Shown one piece after another: positions 9,061 to 18,598 of a DNA stretch of 32,301 nt. The notes beneath the pieces are model-generated. The model searched no databases and was not told where the DNA came from. It saw only the letters and a list, made by a program, of their open reading frames with translations. Numbering within the stretch: the stretch's first letter is position 1; each line of letters opens with the position of its first letter. This DNA comes from Altererythrobacter xiamenensis (lineage in GTDB: Bacteria > Pseudomonadota > Alphaproteobacteria > Sphingomonadales > Sphingomonadaceae): the NCBI GenBank assembly GCA_945906905.1, contig CAMDSM010000005.1, forward strand, positions 1 through 32,301, read 5' to 3'. Position numbers and translations under genes: made by a program.

Positions 9061-11196
9061 TTACACATCGGCCTTTTGGGCGATCCGGTAGCGGTGGAGC
9101 ACGGGCTCGGTATAGCCGTTGGGCTGCCTAGCGCCTTCGAAAACAAGCTTGCGTGCGGCTTCCAGCGCCAGGCTTCCTGTTTTTCCAGCCATGGGCCGAT
9201 AAGCGGAATCACCAATATTTTGCTGGTCCACCCTGGCCGCCATCCGCAAGAGCGCAGTATCCACCTGACCTTCCGAGACAATACCGTGCAACAGCCAGTT
9301 GGCCACGTGCTGGCTCGAAATGCGCAAGGTAGCCCGGTCCTCCATCAGCGCCACGTCGTGGATGTCGGGCACCTTGGAGCAGCCGATCCCCTGATCGATC
9401 CAGCGCACCACATAACCTAGGATGCCTTGCAGGTTGTTGTCCAGTTCCTCGGCAATTGCGGCTGGCGACCAGTCTGATGGATTGCCCAGCGGAACCTGCA
9501 AGAGTGCCGTCAGCGGCGGGACGGACTGCTGTGCCACCGCTTGTTGTCGGGCGGCAACGTTGCATTGATGATAGTGCGTTGCGTGCAGGGTGGCCGCCGT
9601 GGGAGACGGCACCCAGGCCGTGCTCGCTCCTGATGCCGGATGAGCACCTTTTATCGCCAACATGTCAGCCATCAAGTCGGGTGCAGCCCACATACCTTTG
9701 CCGATCTGGGCGCGACCGATAAAGCCGCAGCCGATGCCGATAGCCACGTTGCGGGCCTCGTAGGCGGAAATCCAGGCCGCCTGCTTGATCTCACCCTTGC
9801 GGGCAAATGGTCCGGCCAGCATCGAGGTGTGGATCTCGTCGCCGGTGCGGTCGAGGAAGCCGGTGTTGATGAAGAAGATCCGGTCTTTCACAGCAGCGAT
9901 GCAGGCGGCGAGATTGGCACTGGTGCGCCGCTCCTCGTCCATCACGCCGATCTTGATCGTGTGCCGGGCGAGGCCGAGCAGGTCTTCAACCGCGTCGAAC
10001 ACCTCGTTGGCAAACGCTGCTTCTGCCGGACCGTGCATCTTGGGCTTGACCACATAGATGCTGCCAGCGCGGCTGTTGCGGAAGCGGCTGTGCCCGCGCA
10101 AATCGTGCAACCCGATCAGGCAGGTCAGCGCCGCATCGAGCAGGCCTTCGAAAACCTCTTCGCCAGCGCCATCCAAAATCGCCGGTGTGGTCATCAGATG
10201 GCCGACATTGCGAACCAGCAGCAGGCTGCGGCCGGACAGGACCAGTTCGCTGCCATCGGTTGCATGATAGGACCGGTCAGGGGCGAGCGCTCGCGCCATG
10301 GTCTTGCCGTTCTTGGAAAAATGCTCGGTCAGATCACCGCGCATCAGGCCAAGCCAGTTGCGGTAGGCCGCAACCTTGTCAGCCGCATCGACCGCTGCCA
10401 CCGAATCCTCGAAATCGACAATCGTGCTCAGGGCACTTTCCAGCACCACGTCGGCAATTCCGGCGGGGTGCTGAGAACCGGCCGGATGATCCCGATCAAA
10501 CCTGACCTCGATATGCAGCCCGTGGTTGCGCAGCAGGACGGCGTGCTTGGCCCGGCCGACCAGTTGCTGCGGATCGACCAGCACGATCAGATCGGGGTCC
10601 GTCAGGTCGCGCCACGAGCCATTGGCCAGCGGCACGGCCTGATCGAGAAACGCCATCGCCCACGCAATCACCCGCTCGCCCCGTCGCGGGCAATAGGGTC
10701 CCGGGGCAGGCAAGTCACCCAAGGCATCGGTGCCGTAGAGCGCATCGTAAAGGCTGCCCCAGCGCGCATTGGCGGCGTTGAGGGCGAAGCGCGCATTGAG
10801 CGCAGGCACCACCAGTTGCGGCCCGGCGGTACAGGATATCTCCGGATCGACATTGCCCGTGGTGATCGCAAAGGCAGGCGGATCGTCGACCAGATAGCCG
10901 ATCTGCCGCAGATAGGCTTCGGGCGCCCCGGTGCCCGAAGCCGGATTGGCCCGATGCCAATTGTCGATCAGGTTTTGCAACCGGTCGCGTTCGGCCAGCA
11001 GCTGGCGGTTGCGCGGCGTGAAGCGGGCAAACAGCGCAGCCAGACCCGACCAGAATGCGTCCTGCCCCACACCGGAGCCGGGCAGAACCTCGTCCTCGAC
11101 GAACCGGACGAGACATTCGGCGACCGCCAGGCCCGCCCGGCTTACCCGCGCCGAAGCGAGCGGTTCGTCATGGGTTGGCGCTGCGGTACTGGCCAT
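9061..11196 (-). CDS. glcB: Malate synthase G
   Basis: 711 aa. [72 protein letters not shown]. Consensus RBS GGAGGT upstream of the ATG. Confidence 0.97.
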   Translation of the reverse strand: MASTAAPTHDEPLASARVSRAGLAVAECLVRFVEDEVLPGSGVGQDAFWSGLAALFARFTPRNRQLLAERDRLQNLIDNWHRANPASGTGAPEAYLRQIGYLVDDPPAFAITTGNVDPEISCTAGPQLVVPALNARFALNAANARWGSLYDALYGTDALGDLPAPGPYCPRRGERVIAWAMAFLDQAVPLANGSWRDLTDPDLIVLVDPQQLVGRAKHAVLLRNHGLHIEVRFDRDHPAGSQHPAGIADVVLESALSTIVDFEDSVAAVDAADKVAAYRNWLGLMRGDLTEHFSKNGKTMARALAPDRSYHATDGSELVLSGRSLLLVRNVGHLMTTPAILDGAGEEVFEGLLDAALTCLIGLHDLRGHSRFRNSRAGSIYVVKPKMHGPAEAAFANEVFDAVEDLLGLARHTIKIGVMDEERRTSANLAACIAAVKDRIFFINTGFLDRTGDEIHTSMLAGPFARKGEIKQAAWISAYEARNVAIGIGCGFIGRAQIGKGMWAAPDLMADMLAIKGAHPASGASTAWVPSPTAATLHATHYHQCNVAARQQAVAQQSVPPLTALLQVPLGNPSDWSPAAIAEELDNNLQGILGYVVRWIDQGIGCSKVPDIHDVALMEDRATLRISSQHVANWLLHGIVSEGQVDTALLRMAARVDQQNIGDSAYRPMAGKTGSLALEAARKLVFEGARQPNGYTEPVLHRYRIAQKADV

Positions 11197-11207
11197 CGCC
11201 TACCTCC

Positions 11208-11360
11208 TTATCCCAACCGGCCGAGGCGGTGGTGCAGGTTGACGTATTTCTGCGTGTCAGCTTCGCCATCGTGGACGCGGATATAGTCGACCACCGCCTT
11301 GCGGATCAGGCGGAAGTCTTCGGTTGAAAAAACGGGGCGGGCCCGGGTCGGTTCACTCAT
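11208..11360 (-). CDS. Small ORF (50 aa) between aceA and glcB
   Basis: Below the track's length cutoff. Reverse strand reads MSEPTRARPVFSTEDFRLIRKAVVDYIRVHDGEADTQKYVNLHHRLGRLG*, with AAGGA upstream. Its TAA is directly followed by the glcB RBS (TAAGGAGGTAGGCGATG). Confidence 0.72.
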   Translation of the reverse strand: MSEPTRARPVFSTEDFRLIRKAVVDYIRVHDGEADTQKYVNLHHRLGRLG

Positions 11361-11391
11361 CTCTGGTTCCTTTCGTGGTGGTGCGGGCGGA

Positions 11392-12990
11392 TCAGGCCGC
11401 CGCGAACTGGTTCATGGTGTTGTGCTCGCCGCCGGCCTTGAGTGCGGCTTCCCCGGCGAAGGCTTCCTTGTGATCGTCGCCAATGTCGGACCCGGACATG
11501 GCCTGATGGCGAACGCAGGCAATCCCCTGCCTGATCTCCTCGCGCTGCACAGTGCGGACATAGCCCAGCATGCCCTCGTCACCGAAATAGCGCTTGGCCA
11601 GATTGTCGGTGCTGAGCGCGGCCGTGTGATAGGTCGGCAGGGTGATCAGATGATGGAAGATGCCAGCCTCGCGGGCCGAATCTGCCTGGAACGAGCGGAT
11701 CCGATCATCAGCCTCCTGCCCCAGCGCGGTTTCGTCAAACTCCGCGCTCATCAGCCGCGCCCGGTCATAGTCCGCCAGATCGCGGCCCTGTTCCGCCCAG
11801 TCATCGAACACCTGGCAACGGAAATTGAGCGTCCAGTTGAAGCTGGGCGAATTATTGTAGACCAGCTTGGCATTGGGCACCGCCTCGCGGATCCGCCGGA
11901 CCATGCCGCTGATCTGGCCGATGTGCGGCTTTTCGGTTTCGATCCACAGCAAGTCAGCGCCGTTCTGCAGGCTGGTGATACAATCGAGCACCACGCGATC
12001 CTCGCCCGATCCGGGGCGGAATTGGAACAGGTTGGACGCGAGGCGCTTGGGGGCCAGCAGCTTGCCATTACGGCTGATCAACACCTGGCCATTGCCAATC
12101 TGGCTGGGGGTGATCTCCTCGCCGTCGAGGAAGCTGTTGTACTGGTCGCCAAGATCACCCGGCTCGCGGCTGAAGGCGATCTGCTTGGTCAGGCCCGCGC
12201 CCAGCGAATCGGTGCGGGCAACGATGATCCCGTTCTCCACCCCCAGTTCGAGGAAAGCATAGCGGATGGCGCGGATCTTCTGCAGGAAGTCCTCGTGCGG
12301 CACGGTCACCTTGCCGTCCTGGTGGCCGCATTGCTTCTCGTCGGAAACCTGATTTTCGATTTGCAGCGCGCAGGCGCCCGCCTCGATCATTTTGCGCGCC
12401 AGCAGATAGGTCGCCTCGGCATTGCCAAAGCCGGCGTCGATATCGGCAATGATCGGCACGACATGGGATTCAAAATTGTCGATGGCCTGCTCAATCCGGC
12501 GGGCCTCCACCTCGTCACCGCGAGTGCGGGCAGCGTCGAGCTTGCGGAACAGATCGCCCAGTTCGCGCGCGTCGGCCTGCCGCAGGAAGGTGTAAAGTTC
12601 CTCGATCAGCGCCGGAACGCTTGTCTTCTCGTGCATGGACTGGTCGGGCAGCGGGCCGAATTCGCTGCGCAGAGCGGCGATCATCCAGCCCGAGAGATAG
12701 AGATAGCGGCCCTTGGTGGAGCCGAAATGCTTCTTGATGCTGATCAGCTTCTGCTGGCCAATGAACCCGTGCCAGCACCCCAGCGAGCGGGTGTAGTTGG
12801 CCGGATCGGCATCATAGGCGGCCATGTCCAGGCGCATGATCTGCGCGGTGTGGCGGGCAATGTCGAGAACGGTCTGGAAACGGTTCTGCAGCCGCATCCG
12901 TGTGGCCGCTTCGGCATCAATCCCGGCCCAGCTTTGGCCGCTGGCCGAAATGGTCTGCCGCAGTCCGGCGAGTGTGGAGTGGTAAGCCAT
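11392..12990 (-). CDS. aceA: Isocitrate lyase
   Basis: About 532 aa from MAYHSTLAGL. DIDAGFGNAEATYLLARKMIEAGACALQIENQVSDEKQCGHQDGKVTVPHEDFLQKIRAIR with the KQCGH signature variant. Confidence 0.97.
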   Translation of the reverse strand: MAYHSTLAGLRQTISASGQSWAGIDAEAATRMRLQNRFQTVLDIARHTAQIMRLDMAAYDADPANYTRSLGCWHGFIGQQKLISIKKHFGSTKGRYLYLSGWMIAALRSEFGPLPDQSMHEKTSVPALIEELYTFLRQADARELGDLFRKLDAARTRGDEVEARRIEQAIDNFESHVVPIIADIDAGFGNAEATYLLARKMIEAGACALQIENQVSDEKQCGHQDGKVTVPHEDFLQKIRAIRYAFLELGVENGIIVARTDSLGAGLTKQIAFSREPGDLGDQYNSFLDGEEITPSQIGNGQVLISRNGKLLAPKRLASNLFQFRPGSGEDRVVLDCITSLQNGADLLWIETEKPHIGQISGMVRRIREAVPNAKLVYNNSPSFNWTLNFRCQVFDDWAEQGRDLADYDRARLMSAEFDETALGQEADDRIRSFQADSAREAGIFHHLITLPTYHTAALSTDNLAKRYFGDEGMLGYVRTVQREEIRQGIACVRHQAMSGSDIGDDHKEAFAGEAALKAGGEHNTMNQFAAA

Positions 12991-13058
12991 TGTTCGATTC
13001 CTCAAAACGTGATGGCACCACTTGCCTCGGTTTGCAGGGATCGACGAGGGGGTTCGAT

Positions 13059-13115
13059 GTCCGATTGTCCAACTTTACAAAAAACTCTTGTATAGTTGTA
13101 TAGTTTGTCCGATTG
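13059..13115. promoter_or_regulatory. Putative operator region between divergent aceA and the ScfR-type regulator
   Basis: 10-bp direct repeat TGTCCGATTG at 13059-13068 and 13106-13115; tandem 8-mer TTGTATAG x2 at 13088-13103; AACTTTACAAA at about 13071. Confidence 0.5.
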
Positions 13116-13125
13116 CTTGATGCCT

Positions 13126-14520
13126 ATGGCACGTAAGACAATCTACATGGGGCCGCGCCTCAAGCGGCTGCGGCGCGAACTGCGGCTGACCCAGAACGAC
13201 ATGGCAACCGATCTGGAGATTTCGCCCAGCTATGTCGCCCTGCTGGAGCGCAACCAGCGGCCTGTCACGGCGGACCTGCTGCTCAAGCTGGCTTCGATCT
13301 ACCAAATTGATCTGGCCGACCTCGCCCACGGCGATGTTGAGCAAACGACGGGCAAGTTGCAGGCGATCCTGCGCCAGCCGTTCTTTTCCGAGATCGACCT
13401 GCCGGCGATCGACATTGCAGACATCGCCACCAGCTATCCCGGTTTTGCCGAAGCCATGCTCCGCCTGCATCAGGCGCATGAACAGGCCCAGTTGGCGCTG
13501 GCGATCCGCCGCGAGCGGGCAGAAGGCAGCACCGGTACACGCGAACCGGGCGAGGAAGTTGGCGCCTTTCTAGCCGCCCATCACAACAGCTTTGCCGAAC
13601 TCGATCACAGCGCCGAAACGCTGGCGGCAGAACTTGGCAGCGCGCAAGCCATGGCCTCCTACATCACCCGCGAGCACCAGATCCGCGTGGAATTCGTGGA
13701 GCCCGGCGCGATCCGGCAGGCCTTGCGGTTCTACGACTATCACCGCGCCCGCCTGTTGGTGAACGCCTGGCTGGGCGAAGCGGGGCGGCGGTTTCAGCTG
13801 GCGCTGCATATTGCCATGCTCGAACAGAACAAGACCATCGCCGCACTGATCGATCCCACACCCTTCGACAGTGCCAACGGGCGAATTATGGCCGAGCAGG
13901 CCTTGCGCAACTATTGGGCCGCCGCGGTACTCATGCCCTATGCGCCGTTCCTCGCAGCCGCCCGCCGCCTGCGCTATGATGTCGCAGCGCTGGCCGCGAC
14001 CTTTCAGGTCAGCTTCGAGCAGGTGGCACACCGGCTGACCACCCTACAGCAGGATGGCGCAAGCGGAGTGCCGTTTTTCCTGGTGCGCGTGGATCAGGCC
14101 GGGAACGTGTCGAAGCGGCTCGACGGCAGCGGCCTGCCCTTTGCCCGCATGGCTGGTGGCTGCCCCTTGTGGGCCGCCCACACCAGCTTCGCCCGCCCGG
14201 AGGAGGTGATCGCGCAACTGGTCGAACTGCCCGATGGACAGCGGTTTGTCACCGTGGCTCACTGCGCGTTCGCCGGCACAGGCGGTTTCGCCGCCCCGCG
14301 CAACCTGCGGGCGGTAGCGCTGACCTGCTCGGCCGAGCATCTCGACCAGCTTGTCTATGCCGATCACTTGTCCGCCACTGAGCCGACCGGCATCGGCATT
14401 TCCTGCCGTGTCTGCCATCGCCTCAATTGCATGGCCCGCTCAGCCCTGCCGATTGGCCGCGAAGCCTTGCCCGACACCTACCTCAGGCCGAGCACACCAT
14501 TTTCGTTCGAAGGTGAATGA
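13126..14520 (+). CDS. XRE-family HTH regulator of the short-chain fatty-acid/RamB type (HTH + ImmA/IrrE-like + C-terminal ScfR-like domain)
   Basis: N-terminal HTH MARKTIYMGPRLKRLRRELRLTQNDMATDLEISPSYVALLERNQRPVTADLLLKLA. C-terminal Cys-containing CRVCHRLNCMARSALPIG region. Divergent from aceA. Confidence 0.88.
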   Translation: MARKTIYMGPRLKRLRRELRLTQNDMATDLEISPSYVALLERNQRPVTADLLLKLASIYQIDLADLAHGDVEQTTGKLQAILRQPFFSEIDLPAIDIADIATSYPGFAEAMLRLHQAHEQAQLALAIRRERAEGSTGTREPGEEVGAFLAAHHNSFAELDHSAETLAAELGSAQAMASYITREHQIRVEFVEPGAIRQALRFYDYHRARLLVNAWLGEAGRRFQLALHIAMLEQNKTIAALIDPTPFDSANGRIMAEQALRNYWAAAVLMPYAPFLAAARRLRYDVAALAATFQVSFEQVAHRLTTLQQDGASGVPFFLVRVDQAGNVSKRLDGSGLPFARMAGGCPLWAAHTSFARPEEVIAQLVELPDGQRFVTVAHCAFAGTGGFAAPRNLRAVALTCSAEHLDQLVYADHLSATEPTGIGISCRVCHRLNCMARSALPIGREALPDTYLRPSTPFSFEGE

Positions 14521-14840
14521 AAAGGCCTTCGTCCGCTCTTACACGAAATTGCCCAGCTCGATTTCGAGCAGTCTTTCAGCGGATCCACGCCCGCCAGCAT
14601 CGCCGCTTCGCTGATCGCCGTCTCGCGCGGGAAATTCTTCTGAAACTGGATCAGCGTGCGCATCGAATGAACGCTGAGACCGATCGCAAGCAGGCATTCC
14701 GCCTGCCCAATTTACATAGTGCCGATAGCGTGCTCGCGGACATTGGCCACCTCGCCATAAACCGCGGCCATCTGGCCTGCCGAAAACAGGACCGCTGCGA
14801 TACCAACCTGCTGCGCTAGTCGTGGTACCCAACGCCCCGA

Positions 14841-15650
14841 TCAGTGATAGGCCTGCATGTAGCCACCATCTGCGACGATATATTGGCCCGAAATATAGCC
14901 CGCATCCCGCGAACACAGAAACGCGACTAGCGATCCAACTTCCTCCGGCTGGCCAAACCTGTTGGCCGGAATCCGCCGCAGGAAATCGTCCAGAAACGGC
15001 CCGATCGCCATCCCCGCATCCGCCGCGCATTGATCGAAAAACGCTGCATAGGCAGGGCCAGTGTCGATGAATCCTGGCGCAACCGTGTTGACTGTGATCC
15101 CGTGTGGCCCAAGCTCGTCGGCGAGGCTGCGGCTCAGGCCTAGCCCGGCGGGCCGGACAGTATTGGCGAGGATATAGTCGAAGTTCAGCACCGAAGCGCG
15201 AGCGGGCGATTTTGCCGCACCTGATCCGATGGTCACGATCCGGCCCCACCGCCGATCCTTCATCGCCGGAACGAGGGCTTTTGCAAAATGGCGGAAAGCC
15301 TTCACGATGTTGAGATAAGCTTCGTCAAACGCATCGTCATCAAAGGCATCAAACCCTCCTGAAGGTGGCGCGACCGGGGTGAAGATGGCGATATCGGGCG
15401 CACCGAACGCCTTTTTCGCTTCGCTGACGATGTAGTCATAGGCCGCAAGGTCCGTGAGATCGGCAGAAACGCCGACCGCCTTGCCGCCTTTTGCCGCGAT
15501 GGCCGAGACAGTCTCGTCCAGCCCCGCTTTGCCGCGCGCCACCACGACGATCAGCGCACCATTTTCGCCCAGCCGCTCGGCGGTAACGCGGCCCATCCCG
15601 TGGGTGCCGCCGGTTACCAGTGCGACTTTGTCCCTTATTCCAAGATCCAT
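14841..15650 (-). CDS. SDR-family oxidoreductase with atypical active site
   Basis: VALVTGGTHGMGRVTAERL (TGxxxGxG), NTVAPGFIDTG, YISGQYIVADGGYMQAYH. ATG at 15650. Confidence 0.9.
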   Translation of the reverse strand: MDLGIRDKVALVTGGTHGMGRVTAERLGENGALIVVVARGKAGLDETVSAIAAKGGKAVGVSADLTDLAAYDYIVSEAKKAFGAPDIAIFTPVAPPSGGFDAFDDDAFDEAYLNIVKAFRHFAKALVPAMKDRRWGRIVTIGSGAAKSPARASVLNFDYILANTVRPAGLGLSRSLADELGPHGITVNTVAPGFIDTGPAYAAFFDQCAADAGMAIGPFLDDFLRRIPANRFGQPEEVGSLVAFLCSRDAGYISGQYIVADGGYMQAYH

Positions 15651-15797
15651 GATCTGCCTGCTCCCTACGCTTGTTCGCGGGCTGTTATGCGAAAGCCGGC
15701 AAGCTGCCCTGCCTACCCAAAGGAGGGGGCAAGGGGGCAGCAAGGCATGATTACCTGCGGCATTCGCGCAGTCTGCGAAACGCGCAAGGAACAGCAG

Positions 15798-16898
15798 ATG
15801 GCATCAGGAACCGTCAAACTTCTAGCGGTCGGCGATCTGCAACTCATGACCCGAGAACCGCCCACGGATCTGTTCGCGCAAGCGGCGCCAGTACTCTCAG
15901 GCGCAGACGTGACTTTTGGCAATTGCGAATGGCCCTATGCCGAAGAGGCTGGCGACACCCACCCGGTAGAAGCGCATATCAACGACGATTTCGACGGCGG
16001 CGACCTGTTTGTCCCCGGCGCGCCCGAATGTATCGCCATGATGGGCGCGGCGGGATTCGATGTGATGAGTGTGGCCAACAACCACACTATGCACGGCGGT
16101 TATCGCGCGTTTGCGCGGACCCTCTCGCTGCTGATCGAAGCCGGCATTGCGCCCGTGGGCGGCGGCGACACGATTATCAGCGCCCGCCTGCCTGCAATTG
16201 TGGAACGCGTCGGCCACAAGATCGGCTTCCTCGCTTGCACTTCAGGATTCCTGCCCGGTGCTCACGCGGGACGGCGCACGCCGGGGATCGTGCCCCTGCG
16301 CCGCCATACCTATGCCGAAAACAACAGTTGGCACGATTGGGGTATCGAACCGGCAACGCGAACGCTGGTCAACCGCGACGACCTGGCCGCGATGGTCGAC
16401 AGCATCACGCAGTTGAAAGCAAAGGCCGATATCGTGGTGCTGAGCTGCCATTGGGGCATTCTCGAACATGTCTCGGCCATTGCCGACTACCAGCGCGAGG
16501 CGGCGCGGGCTTTTATCGATGCAGGCGCAGATCTGATCGTCAGCCAGGGGCCACTGCCGATAAAGGGGATTGAGGTCTATCGCGGCAAGGCGATCCTGTA
16601 TTGCATGGGCAAGTTTGCGATGATTTCCCCCTGGTCGCGTGCCGAGACACCATCGGGCATTTCAGCGCCGCTCCTCGATGAAACCAGCCGCGGTCTGGCC
16701 GCGTCAGTAACGATCACCGATGGCTCAATCACCAGCGTGCAGGTCATTCCGGTCTATCTTGGCAGCAGCGGGCGGCCCAATATTCTCGCTCCGGGCGACC
16801 CGAACTTTGCCGAGATCCTTGCCATCGTGGCAGAGCGCACCGCCGCTGCTGGCTTGAACGGCGTGATGGACGCGGACGGCCGGATCGCGCTGGGTTGA
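15798..16898 (+). CDS. CapA-family (PGA_cap, metallophosphatase-like) protein
   Basis: KLLAVGDLQLM...GADVTFGNCEWP...GFDVMSVANNHTMHGG...VVLSCHWGILEH...ADLIVSQGPLPIKGIEVYRGKAILYCMGKFAM. ATG at 15798 with AAGGA upstream. Confidence 0.85.
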   Translation: MASGTVKLLAVGDLQLMTREPPTDLFAQAAPVLSGADVTFGNCEWPYAEEAGDTHPVEAHINDDFDGGDLFVPGAPECIAMMGAAGFDVMSVANNHTMHGGYRAFARTLSLLIEAGIAPVGGGDTIISARLPAIVERVGHKIGFLACTSGFLPGAHAGRRTPGIVPLRRHTYAENNSWHDWGIEPATRTLVNRDDLAAMVDSITQLKAKADIVVLSCHWGILEHVSAIADYQREAARAFIDAGADLIVSQGPLPIKGIEVYRGKAILYCMGKFAMISPWSRAETPSGISAPLLDETSRGLAASVTITDGSITSVQVIPVYLGSSGRPNILAPGDPNFAEILAIVAERTAAAGLNGVMDADGRIALG

Positions 16899-16901
16899 TC
16901 G

Positions 16902-17969
16902 ATGACGAACAACCAAACATCCGTGCCGACGGAGGAATTCGCCAGGCAGATCGGCCCCTGGCTTTCCGCGCGGCTGCCCGGCTTGCCGCCAGTCGCAATT
17001 GCCGAGCTGAGTGAACCGGCGCAAGGCTTTTCCAGCCGCACCATCCTGTTCACCGCGCGCTGGAATGACGGCAAGCGGGACGTGGAACGGCCCCTCGTCG
17101 CACGTGTCCAGCGCGACGTTGCCGTGCCGATGCTGGCCGACGTTTTTCATCAATGCCGGGTGATGCAGGCTGTCACCGCCAATTCTGCGGTCAACGTGCC
17201 GAAGATTAATTATGTGGAAGACGATCCGACCATTGTGGGGGCGCCGTTTTTCATCATGGAACGATTGTATGGCCGGGTGCCGCCTGATTTTCCCAGTTAC
17301 CATCAGCAAGGCTGGCTCGCCGAACTGGCACCGGCTCAGCGGACCCGCCTCTGGTGGAACGGCATCGAGGAAATGGCCCGTCTGCACCAGATCGACTGGC
17401 GCTGCTTCCCGTTTCTGGAGGATGCCGCCGCCACCCCGCCGGACGCAGTGTTCTATCTAGACCAGTTCCTAGGCAATTGGTTCGATTGGGCGCGCGATGG
17501 ACGCACGCATCCAGTTATTTCCGAAGCGTTGGCCTACCTCAAAGCGCATGCTCCCCCTCCAACTACTTCGGGGCTGGTATGGAACGACGCGCGGCTGGGC
17601 AACACGATGTACGGCGCCGACAGCGTCGCAGTTGTATCGCTGCTGGATTTCGAGGTGGCGACATTGGGGCCACCAGAAATCGATCTGGCGCACTGGGTCT
17701 ACCTTGACGAGGTGTTCAGCGAGAATTTCGGAGTGCCGCGGATTGACGGGCTGCCGCGCGATGCGGAGGCCGTGGCAGGGTTCGAGCGGATCTATCACCG
17801 GGCGATGCCGCAATTTAGCTTCTACATGGCTGTGGCCGCGCTCAAGATCCTGATCTTGTCGGTCCGCAGCTATGGCAACGATAAGGACACGGGTGCCCCG
17901 GCGCCGCTGCCAGATTTCCTGCTTGCCCGGCTGACCCATTATCTTGGCGAGTTCAAGGCGGGGCGCTGA
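16902..17969 (+). CDS. APH-family phosphotransferase (divergent catalytic loop)
   Basis: GLVWNDARLGNTMYGADSVAVVSLLDFEVATLGPPEIDLAHW. Starts 3 nt after the capA-like stop. Confidence 0.85.
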   Translation: MTNNQTSVPTEEFARQIGPWLSARLPGLPPVAIAELSEPAQGFSSRTILFTARWNDGKRDVERPLVARVQRDVAVPMLADVFHQCRVMQAVTANSAVNVPKINYVEDDPTIVGAPFFIMERLYGRVPPDFPSYHQQGWLAELAPAQRTRLWWNGIEEMARLHQIDWRCFPFLEDAAATPPDAVFYLDQFLGNWFDWARDGRTHPVISEALAYLKAHAPPPTTSGLVWNDARLGNTMYGADSVAVVSLLDFEVATLGPPEIDLAHWVYLDEVFSENFGVPRIDGLPRDAEAVAGFERIYHRAMPQFSFYMAVAALKILILSVRSYGNDKDTGAPAPLPDFLLARLTHYLGEFKAGR

Positions 17970-18093
17970 CGCCGTTTGTCCCGCCTCCCTTTGGATAGGC
18001 GCTGGGTGCAATTGGCGCGATAGTTTCAACGTATTGCAGAAAATAAGCCGCCCCCGAAAAAGATCGGTCAACTGAAATCAAAAGGTGAGGACC

Positions 18094-18534
18094 ATGTCAA
18101 TTGAAGCCAACAAGGCTGCCGTGCGTGGCTGGTTTGAAGCGGTCAACCACGGTGATGAAGCCGCCATACTGGAATCGACTGCAGAAGACTTCGTCTTTCT
18201 GACTATGGCGGTTGAGCCGGAATGGCTGCAATACAAGTGGGACCGCGTGCAGTTTTCCAAGGTGCCGGCCAACATGTCGACCGTGCTGACAGCGCCGATC
18301 CAGCTCAAGATCGTGGCCATGACGGCAGAGGACGACCGGGTTGCGGTGGAGGCGGAAACCGATTCCCAATTGCTCAACGGCCGCCGCTACAACAACGCCT
18401 ATCATTTCGTGTTCAAGCTGCGCGGCGGCAAGTTTACCGAAGTGCGCGAATACAGTTGCAGCCATCTGGCCCAGAACTGCTTCGGCGCGGTGACGCCCGA
18501 CGATCCTGCCGGAGCGACGATGGCCGAAGCCTGA
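18094..18534 (+). CDS. SnoaL-like / NTF2-fold protein
   Basis: MSIEANKAAVRGWFEAVNHGDEAAILESTAEDFVF...KIVAMTAEDDRVAVEAETDSQLLNGRRYNNAYHFVFKLRGGKFTEVREYSCS. Consensus-like RBS AAGGTGAGG. Confidence 0.85.
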   Translation: MSIEANKAAVRGWFEAVNHGDEAAILESTAEDFVFLTMAVEPEWLQYKWDRVQFSKVPANMSTVLTAPIQLKIVAMTAEDDRVAVEAETDSQLLNGRRYNNAYHFVFKLRGGKFTEVREYSCSHLAQNCFGAVTPDDPAGATMAEA

Positions 18535-18598
18535 CTATGTGGGGCTGATCATAGGGGGCGGCAATCGCCAGAACCCGGCACGAGATTGGAGAAATACG

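Noticed and set aside
9640-11286. 548-aa plus-strand ORF
   Set aside because: Antisense to glcB, which has unmistakable malate synthase motifs.
12334-12348. KQCGH instead of K[KR]CGH in isocitrate lyase as a possible inactivating change
   Set aside because: KQCGHQDGK is, to my knowledge, typical of the ~530-aa isocitrate lyase subgroup (e.g. Pseudomonas-type), so not unusual.
11299-13095. 598-aa plus-strand ORF
   Set aside because: Antisense to aceA; shadow ORF in high-GC DNA.
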